In this document: positions 44,478-54,229 of the stretch, piece by piece
How positions within the stretch are numbered: the stretch's first letter is position 1
Layout: the number at the start of each line of letters is the position of its first letter
Assembly (NCBI RefSeq): GCF_009469695.1
Contig: NZ_SSSR01000006.1
Coordinates: 1-64,000, forward strand
DNA from: Propionivibrio limicola
GTDB taxonomy: Bacteria; Pseudomonadota; Gammaproteobacteria; Burkholderiales; Rhodocyclaceae
DNA length: 64,000 nt
Reading direction: 5' to 3'
Notes under the pieces: model-generated
Told to the model about the DNA's origin: nothing
Seen by the model: the letters and a program-made list of their open reading frames with translations, nothing else
Database searches by the model: none
Translations under genes and position numbers: made by a program

Positions 44478-45977
44478 ATGCCGCTCGCCATCGTTCACAG
44501 CCGTGGCCTGGACGGACTCTCCGCCCCGGAAGTCGCGGTCGAAGTGCATGTCGCGGGTGGCTTGCCCGGCGTGACGCTGGTCGGGCTTCCCGACACCGAG
44601 GTCAAGGAAGCGCGCGACCGGGTGCGGGCGGCGTTGCAGAATTCGGGCTTCGAGTTTCCTGCCAAACGCATCACCATCAATCTGGCGCCGGCCGATTTGC
44701 CGAAAGAATCGGGGCGTTTCGATCTGCCGATTGCGCTCGGGATTTTGGCCGCGTCGGGGCAGATTCCTGCCGAAGCGCTCAACGAATATGAATTTGCCGG
44801 CGAGCTGTCGCTGTCGGGGCATGTGCGCCCGATTCGCGGCGCACTGGCCATGGTGCTGGCCGCCGGTCAGTGCGGCCGCCGTTTCATCCTGCCGGCGGTG
44901 AGCGCCGAGGAAGCGGCGCTGGCGCGGGACGGGCGGGTTCTCGCGGCGCATACGCTGCTCGAAGTCTGTGCTCATTTGTGTGGTCAGGGCGCCCTCAATG
45001 CGTGCGAAGCGGACGCGGACTGTGACGATGACGGTGCCGGCTATCCCGATTTGCGCGACGTGCGCGGGCAGGCGCAGGCCAAGCGCGCGCTGGAAATCGC
45101 CGCCGCTGGCGGTCACTCGCTGCTGATGGCCGGGCCGCCGGGCACCGGCAAGTCGATGCTCGCCAGCCGTTTGCCGGGGCTGTTGCCGCCGATGACGCAG
45201 GAAGCGGCGCTCGAATCGGCGGCCGTACTTTCGTTGGCCGGGGCGTTCCAGCCAGCGCATTTTGGCCGCCATCCGTACCGCTCGCCGCACCATACCGCCT
45301 CCTCGGCGGCGCTCGTTGGCGGCGGTGGCGTGCCGCGTCCAGGCGAAATCTCGCTGGCCCATCGCGGCGTGCTTTTCCTCGATGAGCTGCCGGAATTCGA
45401 CCGGCGCGTTCTCGAAGCGTTGCGTGAGCCGATGGAAAGCGGCCGCGTCCACATTTCGCGTGCCGCCCGGCAGGCCGAGTTTCCGGCGCAATTCCAGCTC
45501 ATCGCGGCGATGAATCCATGTCCGTGCGGGCATCACGGCGATCCGAAAGGGCGCTGCCGGTGCACGCCGGATCAGGTCAGCCGCTATCGTGGCAAGCTCT
45601 CCGGCCCGCTGCTTGACCGTATCGATCTGCAGATTGAAGTGCCGGCGCTGCCGGCCGAAGCTTTGCAACAGGCGCCGGATGGCGAATCCTCGGCGACGGT
45701 GCGGGCTCGCGTGATGCAGGCGCGCGAGCGGCAAATGCGGCGCCAGCAGAAGACCAACGCCCGTCTGGAAACGCGGGAAATCGACACCCATTGCCAGCCC
45801 GACGAGACGGGCGCCGCGCTGCTCAAAAGCGCCGTCACGCGCCTTCACCTGTCGGCCCGCGCCTACCATCGCGTGCTCAAGGTCGCGCGCAGCATTGCCG
45901 ATCTCGCCGGTAGTGACGCCATTCTGGCGCCGCACGTCGCCGAAGCGATCCAGTACCGCCGCTTCAGTCAGGAATGA
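44478..45977 (+). CDS. comM: ComM/YifB family Mg chelatase-like AAA+ protein
   Basis: A 499-residue helicase of the YifB/ComM family, which drives branch migration during natural transformation. An N-terminal Lon-C-like domain (residues about 1-170, LPGVTLVGLPDTEVKEARDR) precedes the AAA+ core with Walker A GPPGTGKSMLASRLPGLLPP (near residue 215), HTASSAALVGGG and Walker B FLDELPEF, then the zinc-type loop CPCGHHGDPKGRCRC. Start ATG at 44478. It overlaps the next gene by four bases (ATGA). Confidence 0.95.
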   Translation: MPLAIVHSRGLDGLSAPEVAVEVHVAGGLPGVTLVGLPDTEVKEARDRVRAALQNSGFEFPAKRITINLAPADLPKESGRFDLPIALGILAASGQIPAEALNEYEFAGELSLSGHVRPIRGALAMVLAAGQCGRRFILPAVSAEEAALARDGRVLAAHTLLEVCAHLCGQGALNACEADADCDDDGAGYPDLRDVRGQAQAKRALEIAAAGGHSLLMAGPPGTGKSMLASRLPGLLPPMTQEAALESAAVLSLAGAFQPAHFGRHPYRSPHHTASSAALVGGGGVPRPGEISLAHRGVLFLDELPEFDRRVLEALREPMESGRVHISRAARQAEFPAQFQLIAAMNPCPCGHHGDPKGRCRCTPDQVSRYRGKLSGPLLDRIDLQIEVPALPAEALQQAPDGESSATVRARVMQARERQMRRQQKTNARLETREIDTHCQPDETGAALLKSAVTRLHLSARAYHRVLKVARSIADLAGSDAILAPHVAEAIQYRRFSQE

Positions 45978-47212
45978 ATCAGTCAGGAAACCCCATGCAG
46001 CACACTTCCTCAGGTACCGAACCGCCGCGCGGCATTGCCGTCCTGTTGGCCGCCCTCGGCGCGATCGGGCCGTTCGCCATTGATACCTATCTGCCGTCCT
46101 TCCAGGACATCGGGCAATCGCTTGGCGCCACGCCGCTGCAGGTACAGCAAACGCTGACGGCTTATCTGGTGCCGTTCTCCTTCATGGCGCTCTGGCATGG
46201 CGCCATTTCCGATGCCGTCGGGCGCCGCCTCGTCATCCTCGTTTCCCAGCTGCTTTTCGCGCTCGCCTCGTTCGGGTGCATTTTCGCCACCGCCATCGAG
46301 CACATATGGATTCTGCGCGCCGTGCAGGGCATTTGCGCGGGCGCCGGGATCGTCGTCAGCCGGGCCATCGTGCGCGATTTGTTCGAGGGGCCGGGCGCGC
46401 AACGCCTGATGTCGCACATCACGATGATGTTCGCCTTCGCGCCGGCGATTGCGCCGGTGATCGGCGGGCGTCTGCAGGCGTGGTTCGGCTGGCGCTCGGT
46501 GTTCGTGTTCCTGACCGTGGCGACGCTCATCCTGCTCGTGACAAGCTGGCGCTTGTTGCCGGAAACGCTGCCGCGGGAAAAGCGCCAGTCGTTGCATCCC
46601 GGCTATCTCGGCCGCGCCTACTGGAAGGTGCTGACCTCGCCGGTTTTTCTGCTCGCCTGCGCCGGGCTGACCTTCAATTTTTCCGGTTTCTTCCTCTACG
46701 TGATGTCGGCACCGGAATTCCTGATGCACCACCTTGGCGTGGCCGAGACCGGGTTTCTCTGGCTGTTCGGCCCGGGCATGCTGGGGATGATGCTGGGGTC
46801 GTGGGTGTCGGGCCGGCTGGCCGGCAAATTGTCGCCCGAGCGGACGATCTGGCGCGGCTTCGCGATCCTCGGCGTTGCTGCGCTGACCAACGTGGCAGTC
46901 AGCTTCTGGCTGCCGGCCGGGTTGCCGTGGAGCATCCTGCCGATTCCGATCTACACCTTCGGCATGTCGCTCGTCGCGCCCAGCCTGACGCTGATGGCGC
47001 TTGAGCCGTTCCCTGACCAGCGCGGGCTGGCGGCCTCCTGCCAGATGTTCTTCCAGTCGGGATCGAACGCCCTCATCGCCGGCCTGCTCGCGCCGCTGCT
47101 CTGGGGCTCGACACTGACGATGGCCCTGGGCATGACCGGTCTGGCGGCTGGCGCCATGCTGGCCGTCTGGCTGCATCACCGGTTCGCACGGCAGTCGCTT
47201 GATCTTGGCTAA
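45974..47212 (+). CDS. Bcr/CflA family multidrug exporter
   Basis: A 412-residue major-facilitator antiporter with twelve hydrophobic helices. It has the early ALGAIGPFAIDTYLPSFQDI segment (residues about 18-37) and the MFS motif GAISDAVGRRLVILVSQ between helices 2 and 3, both typical of the Bcr/CflA group that exports drugs such as bicyclomycin and chloramphenicol. The specific substrate is unknown. Its start overlaps comM by four bases; an internal ATG at 45995 is also possible. It ends exactly where a CGCAGAG hairpin repeat begins. Confidence 0.92.
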   Translation: MNQSGNPMQHTSSGTEPPRGIAVLLAALGAIGPFAIDTYLPSFQDIGQSLGATPLQVQQTLTAYLVPFSFMALWHGAISDAVGRRLVILVSQLLFALASFGCIFATAIEHIWILRAVQGICAGAGIVVSRAIVRDLFEGPGAQRLMSHITMMFAFAPAIAPVIGGRLQAWFGWRSVFVFLTVATLILLVTSWRLLPETLPREKRQSLHPGYLGRAYWKVLTSPVFLLACAGLTFNFSGFFLYVMSAPEFLMHHLGVAETGFLWLFGPGMLGMMLGSWVSGRLAGKLSPERTIWRGFAILGVAALTNVAVSFWLPAGLPWSILPIPIYTFGMSLVAPSLTLMALEPFPDQRGLAASCQMFFQSGSNALIAGLLAPLLWGSTLTMALGMTGLAAGAMLAVWLHHRFARQSLDLG

Positions 47213-47362
47213 CCGCCTTCAACGCAGAGATCGCAGAGCCGCAGAGAACACAGAGAGAAAACCGTTTTTCCCTCAATGGGTAGGGAAAACGATTTTTGGC
47301 ATCCATCTTTTTGGTTTTCTCTGCGTTCTCTGTATCTCTGCGCACTCTGCGTCGAAAGCGCT
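47213..47362. repeat. CGCAGAG hairpin repeat, copy B
   Basis: It begins right after the exporter stop codon with CGCCTTCAACGCAGAG and four CGCAGAG-like units 8-9 nt apart, then AGAAAACC. The far arm GGTTTTCTCTGCG ... CTCTGCGTCGAAAGCGC is the imperfect inverse. It ends 20 bp before the convergent HicA-like gene. Confidence 0.87.
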
Positions 47363-47381
47363 TAAAACGGCGATTTCAGAA

Positions 47382-47666
47382 TCAATCGGCCTTCTGGCTC
47401 GCTTCGTAGGCCGATAACGTGACACCGGCACGGGCGAGGGCTTCGCGCAACTGCTTGATTTCCTGGCGCTGGCAGGTGGCGTTGTTGTGCGGTTGGTGCA
47501 GATAGAACTCGATCCTGTTCAGCACGACGCGGAAACGGGCGCCGTGCGCCGGTTCGACCGTGGCGCCGAGATGCGACAGCAGCGACTCGACCTCGCGCCA
47601 GTGGATGTTGGCACTCGGCGGGTCACGGTAAATCGCTTCGAGCAGATGCAGGTGTTTGTGGCTCAT
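47382..47666 (-). CDS. HicA-like protein without visible HicB partner
   Basis: A 94-residue protein with a HicA-like double-stranded-RNA-binding pattern: IHWREVESLLSHLGA (near residue 21), ARFRVVLNRIEFYLHQPHNN with candidate catalytic histidines, and QEIKQLREALARAGVT. HicA toxins cleave mRNA and are neutralised by a HicB encoded beside them, but no HicB-like gene is found on either side. Relatives of this solitary type are frequent, so it may be a non-toxic or differently regulated member. It lies 58 bp downstream of hsdM on the same strand. Confidence 0.72.
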   Translation of the reverse strand: MSHKHLHLLEAIYRDPPSANIHWREVESLLSHLGATVEPAHGARFRVVLNRIEFYLHQPHNNATCQRQEIKQLREALARAGVTLSAYEASQKAD

Positions 47667-47724
47667 GGCGGGCTCTCCCTAATCCCCTGATTGTGCGCCT
47701 ATGGTACCGCTGCTTGAGCTTGTA

Positions 47725-49650
47725 TCACTCAGGTATCTCAGGCGCGGCCATCAGTGCATTCAAGCGCGCCAGAGCTTCTGCAACGATGCGGCCCTGCGCC
47801 TCGATGCTCTCGATGATTTCGCCGGGCGTGCGCTCGTCCACGACCGTCACCGCGTTTGGATTAACGGCTTTCAGGTCGAAAACGGCGGCATCGATGGCGG
47901 CAGCCTCGGCTTCCAGATCGCGTGCCGCTTTTTCCTGTTCGCGGATGTCCGCTTCCAGCGCCTCGATCTTCTCTTCGGCCGCCTTGTCCTTCTTCAGCTG
48001 CTTGAGGTCTTCCTTCCGATCGACCACGGCCGCTTTGATGTCTGCGGCCTTGTCCAGCAGCGGCTGCATTTCTTCGCGCGCCTTGGCTCGACGGTCTGTG
48101 AAATCCACCGCCCATGAATAACGGCTTTCTCCCTCGGGTTTGCCGTGGTTTTTCAACATGCGGGCGTAGCTGGGGAACGGCTTGCCTGCGTTCGCCTCGT
48201 CGGCCTGCCAATCGGCGGCGAGGATGGCGGGCAAGGCGTCATCGCTGAGCGTCTCGCCGTCTTTCCCGAAACCGAAGTGCGCCAGCGTCAGCGGCGTCTT
48301 CTTGCCCACCTTCACCCACGACAGGTCGTAGTACCAGATGCGCTCGGTCTTCTTGCCCTTGGTGAAGAACAGAAGATTGGTCTTCACGCCCGCGCCCGCC
48401 GTCGAAAACACCCCGCCGGGAAGGCTGACGATGGCCCACAGATCGCACTCGTCGGTGAGTTTCCGCTTGGTCTCGACGAAGGCGCTTTCGTTGGTGCGGA
48501 ACAGCAAGCCCTCGTCCAGCACGATGGCGCAGGTGCCGCCCGGCGCGAGTTCGGCCAGAATGTCCTGCACGAACAGCACCTGCGTGGCGCCGGTCTCGAA
48601 GGCGAAATTCTTCTGCGCATCCTTGCCTTCCTTGCCGCCAAAGGGCGGGTTGGTCAGGATCACGTCGAACTGCGCCGGCGCATGCCGGAACAATTCGGCG
48701 TAGGTCGCGCGGCGCGTCAGCGAGTTGCCGTGCCACAGGTTCGGCTGGTCGATGCCGTGCAGCACCAGATTGGCCAGCGCGATCGGGAACACCAGATTCT
48801 CCTTCTCGCGCCCGAAGAAAGTGTCGTGCTTGAGCGCTTCAATGTCCGTGCTCGCCGCCGCCTTGCCCAGCTTGCGCGCCATATGCTCGTAGGCCACGGC
48901 CAGAAAGCCGCCGGTGCCGCAGCACGGGTCATAGACTGTCTGGCCCAGCGCGGGATCGACGGTATGCACCATCGCCCGGATCACCTCGCGCGGCGTGAAG
49001 AACTGGCCGCCGTCGGAATTCTTCTCGCCCATCTTCAGCAGCAGGTCTTCATACACCTGCGACAGCGTGAAGAAATGCGTGTCGTCGATGTGATCGATGC
49101 TGATCTCATGCACGCGGTCGAGGATGTCGCGCAGATTGGCTTCGTCATCCACGCGCACGCGCTCCACTGCCGTCATGATGCGGCCGATGATGCGCTGCTT
49201 GGGGCTGGCCGCCGGGTTCGGCAGATTCGTGCGCGGATCAACGTCCAGCGCGTGCAGGTGCGGCAGCAATTCTTTGTTGATGAAGTCGAACAGCCGGCCG
49301 TCACCGGCGGCGAATAATTCCTGCCGCTTCCAGCCCTGCATCTTGCCGTCCGTGGTTTGCGGATGACCGGCCTTGTCCGACCAAGGCGCCGCCCAGTCCT
49401 GCCAGCGGTAAGGGCTGCACAACGCGGGCGAAAACTCCGCGCCCAGCGCCTCGGCCTGTTCCGCCTCGCGCGCTTCCTGCGCGTCGAGGATGCGCAGGAA
49501 CAGAATCCAGGTCAGTTCCGGCACGTATTGCAAGGCGCTGGCGCAGTTGGAGCGGCGCATCACATCGCAGATGCTCTTGACGAAGCTGGAGAGCGACTGG
49601 GTGGAGGCGATGGCCTTGGGGGCTTTTTCGGCTATTTTCTGTCGGGCCAT
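47725..49650 (-). CDS. hsdM: Type I restriction-modification methyltransferase subunit HsdM
   Basis: A 641-residue adenine-N6 methyltransferase. Helical N-terminal domain (residues about 15-180), then SAM-binding YDPCCGTGGFLAVAYEHM (near residue 238) and the catalytic NPPFGG motif (VILTNPPFGGKEGKDAQ). The C-terminal 120 residues are a long coiled coil (ADIREQEKAARDLEAEAAAI), which contacts HsdS. It modifies host DNA at sites chosen by HsdS. Unusually it is last in the operon, after dinD, and separated from it by an 88-bp gap with a large inverted repeat. Confidence 0.96.
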   Translation of the reverse strand: MARQKIAEKAPKAIASTQSLSSFVKSICDVMRRSNCASALQYVPELTWILFLRILDAQEAREAEQAEALGAEFSPALCSPYRWQDWAAPWSDKAGHPQTTDGKMQGWKRQELFAAGDGRLFDFINKELLPHLHALDVDPRTNLPNPAASPKQRIIGRIMTAVERVRVDDEANLRDILDRVHEISIDHIDDTHFFTLSQVYEDLLLKMGEKNSDGGQFFTPREVIRAMVHTVDPALGQTVYDPCCGTGGFLAVAYEHMARKLGKAAASTDIEALKHDTFFGREKENLVFPIALANLVLHGIDQPNLWHGNSLTRRATYAELFRHAPAQFDVILTNPPFGGKEGKDAQKNFAFETGATQVLFVQDILAELAPGGTCAIVLDEGLLFRTNESAFVETKRKLTDECDLWAIVSLPGGVFSTAGAGVKTNLLFFTKGKKTERIWYYDLSWVKVGKKTPLTLAHFGFGKDGETLSDDALPAILAADWQADEANAGKPFPSYARMLKNHGKPEGESRYSWAVDFTDRRAKAREEMQPLLDKAADIKAAVVDRKEDLKQLKKDKAAEEKIEALEADIREQEKAARDLEAEAAAIDAAVFDLKAVNPNAVTVVDERTPGEIIESIEAQGRIVAEALARLNALMAAPEIPE

Positions 49651-49670
49651 GGTTCAGGCGACCAAGTGAA

Positions 49671-49721
49671 TTTGTGACATCAGTGGTGGCACTTTTTTTG
49701 TCTCACCACTGACGAGACAAA
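49671..49721. promoter_or_regulatory. Large imperfect inverted repeat upstream of hsdM
   Basis: TTTGTGACATCAGTGGTG (49671-49688) and CACCACTGACGAGACAAA (49704-49721) match as an inverted repeat in 15 of 18 positions, around a T-rich spacer. In the direction of hsdM there is no T-tract after the stem, so an operator or attenuator is more likely than a terminator. Confidence 0.6.
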
Positions 49722-49738
49722 TAGACGATGTGGAGTGG

Positions 49739-50590
49739 TCATTCTTCCGGCCTCTTCAACTGCTTTTTCTTCGCCGACGAGACCTGCTGAATGCTGTTCT
49801 CGGGCACCGGCAGATTCTCGGGCATGGTGCCGCCCAATTCGGCAATGGTCTGGCGTACTTTCTGGCCGACCGCGTAGTGCGTGCGATTGGCCTGCGTTTT
49901 GCCTTGTACGCCCTCGCGACGCAGCTTCTCCTCGGTCTGGGTAGCGCGAAACAGGTTGGCCGCCAGTTCGGCGCTCCCCATGTGATCCAGAATTTTCTGG
50001 CTCTTCTTCAGCGCCTTCCGAGCATGAATATCCTTGGCACCCAATCCGCCATACAGGCCCTTATAGCCATGATCCTGAAAGATGGCATAGTCCACAGGCG
50101 ATTCCACCCCGCTATCCTTGGCGGCGGCAGCCAGATGCTTGTTGTGTTCGGCCAGCTCGTTGCGAATGGCCAGACGCTTGTCGTCCTCGGTGAGTTGTGC
50201 AAACTTCGCTTCATCGGCCAACTCCTGCCGACGCGTCTGAAGGGCAAAGTAGGTCTGACCGTTGGCGATCACCGGTTTGGACGGGTCGCCGTTCTGCACG
50301 ATCAGGTAGCAGGCGTAGCGGGACAACCGTACGTCTTCCACTTCACGTCGCGCGCCGGAGCCGATTTCGACCATTTCGAGGACATCCTCGAAATGGTCGA
50401 CAAATTCCTGGCCACTGGTCTGACAAGCCGTTTTCGCGCGCTCAATGACGGGCATGAAGTGCCGGTATTCGGAATACTCCAACACCTTGGCCAACTGGCG
50501 TGCTCGCCAGAACTCGTTGCCATTCGCATCGACCTGGCGGATATCGTCGAAGGTCGCCTGATGCGCTTGGCTGATTTTCTTCCGGGTCAT
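49739..50590 (-). CDS. dinD: DNA damage-inducible protein D
   Basis: A 283-residue protein with a BRO-N-like N-terminal domain (NEFWRARQLAKVLEYSEYRH, near residue 25) and the DinD core (VEDVRLSRYACYLIVQNGDP, then GYKGLYGGLGAKDIHARKAL). E. coli DinD is SOS-induced and counters RecA-mediated strand exchange. A dinD copy inside type I R-M operons is common. No LexA-type box is seen here, so control probably comes from the operon. Its start overlaps the hsdS stop by four bases. Confidence 0.92.
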   Translation of the reverse strand: MTRKKISQAHQATFDDIRQVDANGNEFWRARQLAKVLEYSEYRHFMPVIERAKTACQTSGQEFVDHFEDVLEMVEIGSGARREVEDVRLSRYACYLIVQNGDPSKPVIANGQTYFALQTRRQELADEAKFAQLTEDDKRLAIRNELAEHNKHLAAAAKDSGVESPVDYAIFQDHGYKGLYGGLGAKDIHARKALKKSQKILDHMGSAELAANLFRATQTEEKLRREGVQGKTQANRTHYAVGQKVRQTIAELGGTMPENLPVPENSIQQVSSAKKKQLKRPEE

Positions 50591-51807
50591 TCTGTTTCTC
50601 CTTGAGGGGTGAAGGCCTGCGCCAGCAGCTTCTGCGGCAGGCGTTCGATCTCGGCGAGTTGCGCGGCGGCGGCTTGGGCGATGGCGGCGGCTTCGGCGAG
50701 TTGGGTTTTCAGGCGGGATGCGATGTTGCGCTGCTCATCAAGCAACAGCAATGGCAGCATCACTGCTTCCACTTGGCCCGGCGAGATGTGCGGCACACCG
50801 AGACTCTGGTCGTGCCCTGAGATAGCCTGAATGAAGTACGAGGATTGCAGAAAGGCGTAAAGGAAATCGGGATCAATCAATCCCGGTTTCAGCAGGAACC
50901 GGCCTACTCGTTGCAACAGAAGCGCAGGCAAATCGTTCGCTCTCACGCGTGCAACCTTAATGCCGCTCGAAATCAGCGGACGATCCAGACTGATAAGGAT
51001 GTCACCTGCTTCGAGGGCATAACTTGGGTAGCGCCAAGACTCGCGCTCATCGATACAAACGACATCATCCCAATACACCTTGCCGGGAAGAATGTTGGTA
51101 TTTCGCAACAAGCGGATGCCGGAAGAGGTGAAATCCTCACTCTTGAAGGCATAGCCAGATTGCACCTTGGCCACAGCACCGATGGGCTGCCATTGGTTAC
51201 ATTCCGCGAAGGCAGCATCAATCAGCGCTGTGCAAAGCAAATCAGCATCCCGCACCTGCACCTGCGCCGCCTGCCGCGCGGTTTCCACTTCGGCCAGTTG
51301 AGCTTTCAGGCGGGCGGCGATGAGGTGCTGTTCCTCGATATTTGGAACATGAAGTTCGTGTTCCAAATACTGCTTCATTTGCAAATTGCGAATCCCAGTG
51401 GTCGCTGTTTGATACTTTTCTGTGTCGCCCCGCACATGCCAGAAACTTAGCGAGTACATCAAATAAAGCGGATCAACGACTGAACGCTTTGGGACCAAGC
51501 GAGAGATGAAGTTGCCACAAATGAACTTCTTTCTTTCATCCGTTTCCCAAAAACCCGCGACTCGACCAACCGGCTGAAGCGGTCCTCCACCAGATCGCTC
51601 CAGCAAGAGGTCGCCAAGATAGAGCTTCTTCTTCTGGTAGGTACGCTCATCTATGGAAAGGATTGCTTGGTTTTCAAACGACAACTCACCTCCGCTTCTG
51701 AAATTCGTGGAGCGCAGCACAGAAACACCAGTTGATGGATCGGCTGGCTCACCCCATGCACCCGCATCCCAGCTTTCCAAAACGTCCTTGAGTGGCGTGT
51801 AGTTCAT
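50587..51807 (-). CDS. hsdS: Type I restriction-modification specificity subunit HsdS
   Basis: A 406-residue DNA-recognition subunit with two target-recognition domains. The first ends before a conserved helix (QHLIAARLKAQLAEVETARQ, near residue 205) and the second (CNQWQPIGAVAKVQSGYAF on) ends before a matching helix (QRNIASRLKTQLAEAAAIAQ). The two helices are near repeats that set the spacer length of the DNA target. The start at 51807 overlaps the hsdR stop by four bases; a longer frame is antisense noise from hsdR. Recognition sequence not predictable by eye. Confidence 0.94.
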   Translation of the reverse strand: MNYTPLKDVLESWDAGAWGEPADPSTGVSVLRSTNFRSGGELSFENQAILSIDERTYQKKKLYLGDLLLERSGGGPLQPVGRVAGFWETDERKKFICGNFISRLVPKRSVVDPLYLMYSLSFWHVRGDTEKYQTATTGIRNLQMKQYLEHELHVPNIEEQHLIAARLKAQLAEVETARQAAQVQVRDADLLCTALIDAAFAECNQWQPIGAVAKVQSGYAFKSEDFTSSGIRLLRNTNILPGKVYWDDVVCIDERESWRYPSYALEAGDILISLDRPLISSGIKVARVRANDLPALLLQRVGRFLLKPGLIDPDFLYAFLQSSYFIQAISGHDQSLGVPHISPGQVEAVMLPLLLLDEQRNIASRLKTQLAEAAAIAQAAAAQLAEIERLPQKLLAQAFTPQGETE

Positions 51808-54221
51808 ACCCCAAACAACCTCATCTTCGCGTCCTGCATTACCTGCGACGGCTTGCCCAACATGCGCAGCGCCTCCAGCCCCCCCGCCTGCGCGATTTCC
51901 GGCACGGCCCACAACGAATTGCTTTCCAGCGCCTCGGTGCCGCCCTGGGCGAACTGCGAACCGAAGCCCTTGAGGACGATGGCCGATTTGGCGTCCATAC
52001 CCGCGAACCACGCGGCGTTGCCGCTCACGTATTCCGCTCCGCGCTGCGGGCGTTTCAGTGCGCGGGCGTTGTAGCCGTATTTTCCGAACACATCGAACAG
52101 ATCGAACTCGTCCATCTGCTCGGCGTTGCGTACCAAATCCGGGACGTAGTGGTCGCCGAGCAGATGGTCGATCAACTGGCGGCGCTTCTTCGCCTCGACC
52201 CACAACCCCCGGAAATCATCGAGGTTGTGCGCCTCGGCGAGCACGCGGGTGATGACTTCGCGCCGGTATTCATCCACCGGGATCGGCGTGGCGACGCCGC
52301 CCCGGTTGCCAAGAATGAAGCGGCCCTGCGCGTTGACGATAACCGACTGCCCACCGATGACCGGCACGGCGGGGCCATCGTCGTCACCATCTTCATCGCC
52401 ACCACTGCCGCCACCCTTTCCACCGCCGCCGCCGGGACGCGGCGGATTGGTGATGAAGTCGGTGCCAAACAGATCGGTGACGCCGGTGTAGTCGTAGAGC
52501 CAGAACTTGTACTTCTGCGTTTCTTCGTGGATGCGCGTGCCGCGCCCGACCATCTGGTAGAACTTGATCGCCGATTGCAGGTAGCGGAAAAACACCACGG
52601 CATTCAGGCGCTCGATGTCCACGCCGGCTTCCAGCAAATCGACTGTACAGGCGATGAAGGCGCGCTCGCCACTGCCGCGCATGATCTCGATCTTCTCCGC
52701 GCCGCCAGCAGCGGTGCATTTGAAGGCGTAGTCGTCCTTGCGCGGCTGGCCTTTTTGCTTGCACCATTGGGCGTAGAGGTTGTTCATCTGCATCGTCACG
52801 CGGTCGGCGTGCAGGTCGCGGGTGCAGAAGATGATGACCTTCTGCTCCGGCCCGCCGTTTTCGCACAGGAGCTTGAACAGGTCTTCGCACATTTTGGGCG
52901 TGCGCAGGTCGATGAACAGTTCGTCGTCGAAATCCTTGCCGGTGTATTCGGCTTTGATCAGATCTTCTTCAGTGAGTGGCTTACCGGTTTTGATGTCCCT
53001 GACGCCCGCCTTGAGGATTTCTTCGCGGGTGAAGGTGCGCGAATCGATGTCGGCCTTGCGCTTGAGGATTTCGCAGGCGGCGAGATAGCCGTCTTCCTGC
53101 GCCTGCGCCAGCGTGTATTCGTACACCGGTTCGCCGAAGTACTCGACGTTGTGCGCGGTGATGGCGTCGTCTGCCGCGATGGCCGCTTCGATGTCCTTCG
53201 CTTTCTTTTCGCGCTTTGGCGATTCGAGCTTGCGCGGGGTGGCGGTCAAGCCGATATGGATGGCGTTGGGGTTGCGCGTGAGGACCTGCGACCACTTGCC
53301 CCAGGCCGAGCGGTGGCATTCGTCGATGATGATGACTGAAAAGGCGTCTTCGCCGTAATGGTCGGTGAGGAAGCTGCCATCGCCGTTTTCATCAATGCCC
53401 AGCGTTTGGTAGGTGGCGATATGGATGCGGGCATTGGCCGCCGCATTTTGGCCTCGCTCAGTCTCCACGATGCGGGCGTTGCCGCCGAACGCGGCCTTGA
53501 GTTTGTTGTAGGCCTGTTCGCGCAGCTCGTCGCGGTCGCACAGGAAGAGCGCGGGCTTGGGCAACAGCCCCGCCTGCGCCATGCGCCAGAGCAGGTTGGT
53601 GGCGATGATGGTTTTTCCCGCGCCGGTGGCGAGCGTGAGCAACACCTTGGGAGCGTGGCCCGCCTGCCGTTCGCGGATGATCTTTTCGAAGGCGGCGCGG
53701 ATGGCGGCGTCCTGATAGTAGCGCGAGGCTGACCACGCCGGGCTGTCAGGCTGGAACAGCAGGGCGGCATCGGGCGAGGCCAGATCGATGCCCTTGTCCG
53801 TTGCGTAGCGCACGCACAGGTCGGGATGTGGCGGGAAGTCTTCCAGCGGATGCGGCCCGGTCTGGATGCCGCTGGGCTTGTCGTAGTCACCATAAAGATG
53901 GCCGTTGCTGGCGAAGACGTATTGCACGTCAAAGCGCTTGCAGTCCGCGTAGCCCTTGGCCTGCTCCATGCCCTTGAGCGGATCTTCACTTTCGCGCTTG
54001 GCTTCGAGTACGGCGACCGGCAGCGGTTTGGGCATGTCGCCCACCTGCACGCAGAGCAGGTAATCGGTGCGCCCGCCGCGCTTGCTGCGGCGGCCCTTCG
54101 GCCCGGTCGGCTCGACCGGGGCAGGGGTTTCCAGCCGGATGCGCTGCGGGTCGTCGTAACCCTTGCGGCGCAGCACCGGATCGATGAGGTGAAAGCGAGT
54201 TTCTTCTTCGTTGTAGGCCAC
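51804..54221 (-). CDS. hsdR: Type I restriction endonuclease subunit HsdR
   Basis: An 805-residue motor-nuclease. The N-terminal nuclease domain has the PD-(D/E)xK pattern (GGRTDYLLC, then VAVLEAKRE near residue 70). The SF2 helicase core has Walker A ATGAGKTIIATN (near residue 204), DECHR Walker B and TATPRKLESP, then motif VI in QMVGRGTRIHEETQ. A Gly/Asp-rich linker (GGGKGGGSGGDEDGDDDG) joins it to the C-terminal part. It starts 8 bp after the excisionase-like gene. All motifs look intact. Confidence 0.95.
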   Translation of the reverse strand: MAYNEEETRFHLIDPVLRRKGYDDPQRIRLETPAPVEPTGPKGRRSKRGGRTDYLLCVQVGDMPKPLPVAVLEAKRESEDPLKGMEQAKGYADCKRFDVQYVFASNGHLYGDYDKPSGIQTGPHPLEDFPPHPDLCVRYATDKGIDLASPDAALLFQPDSPAWSASRYYQDAAIRAAFEKIIRERQAGHAPKVLLTLATGAGKTIIATNLLWRMAQAGLLPKPALFLCDRDELREQAYNKLKAAFGGNARIVETERGQNAAANARIHIATYQTLGIDENGDGSFLTDHYGEDAFSVIIIDECHRSAWGKWSQVLTRNPNAIHIGLTATPRKLESPKREKKAKDIEAAIAADDAITAHNVEYFGEPVYEYTLAQAQEDGYLAACEILKRKADIDSRTFTREEILKAGVRDIKTGKPLTEEDLIKAEYTGKDFDDELFIDLRTPKMCEDLFKLLCENGGPEQKVIIFCTRDLHADRVTMQMNNLYAQWCKQKGQPRKDDYAFKCTAAGGAEKIEIMRGSGERAFIACTVDLLEAGVDIERLNAVVFFRYLQSAIKFYQMVGRGTRIHEETQKYKFWLYDYTGVTDLFGTDFITNPPRPGGGGGKGGGSGGDEDGDDDGPAVPVIGGQSVIVNAQGRFILGNRGGVATPIPVDEYRREVITRVLAEAHNLDDFRGLWVEAKKRRQLIDHLLGDHYVPDLVRNAEQMDEFDLFDVFGKYGYNARALKRPQRGAEYVSGNAAWFAGMDAKSAIVLKGFGSQFAQGGTEALESNSLWAVPEIAQAGGLEALRMLGKPSQVMQDAKMRLFGV

Positions 54222-54229
54222 GATTCCCC

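Noticed and set aside
51808-52203. N-terminal extension of HsdS by 132 residues
   Set aside because: Arg/Gly-rich antisense-like sequence inside hsdR; the ATG at 51807 overlaps the hsdR stop by four bases and starts the first recognition domain.
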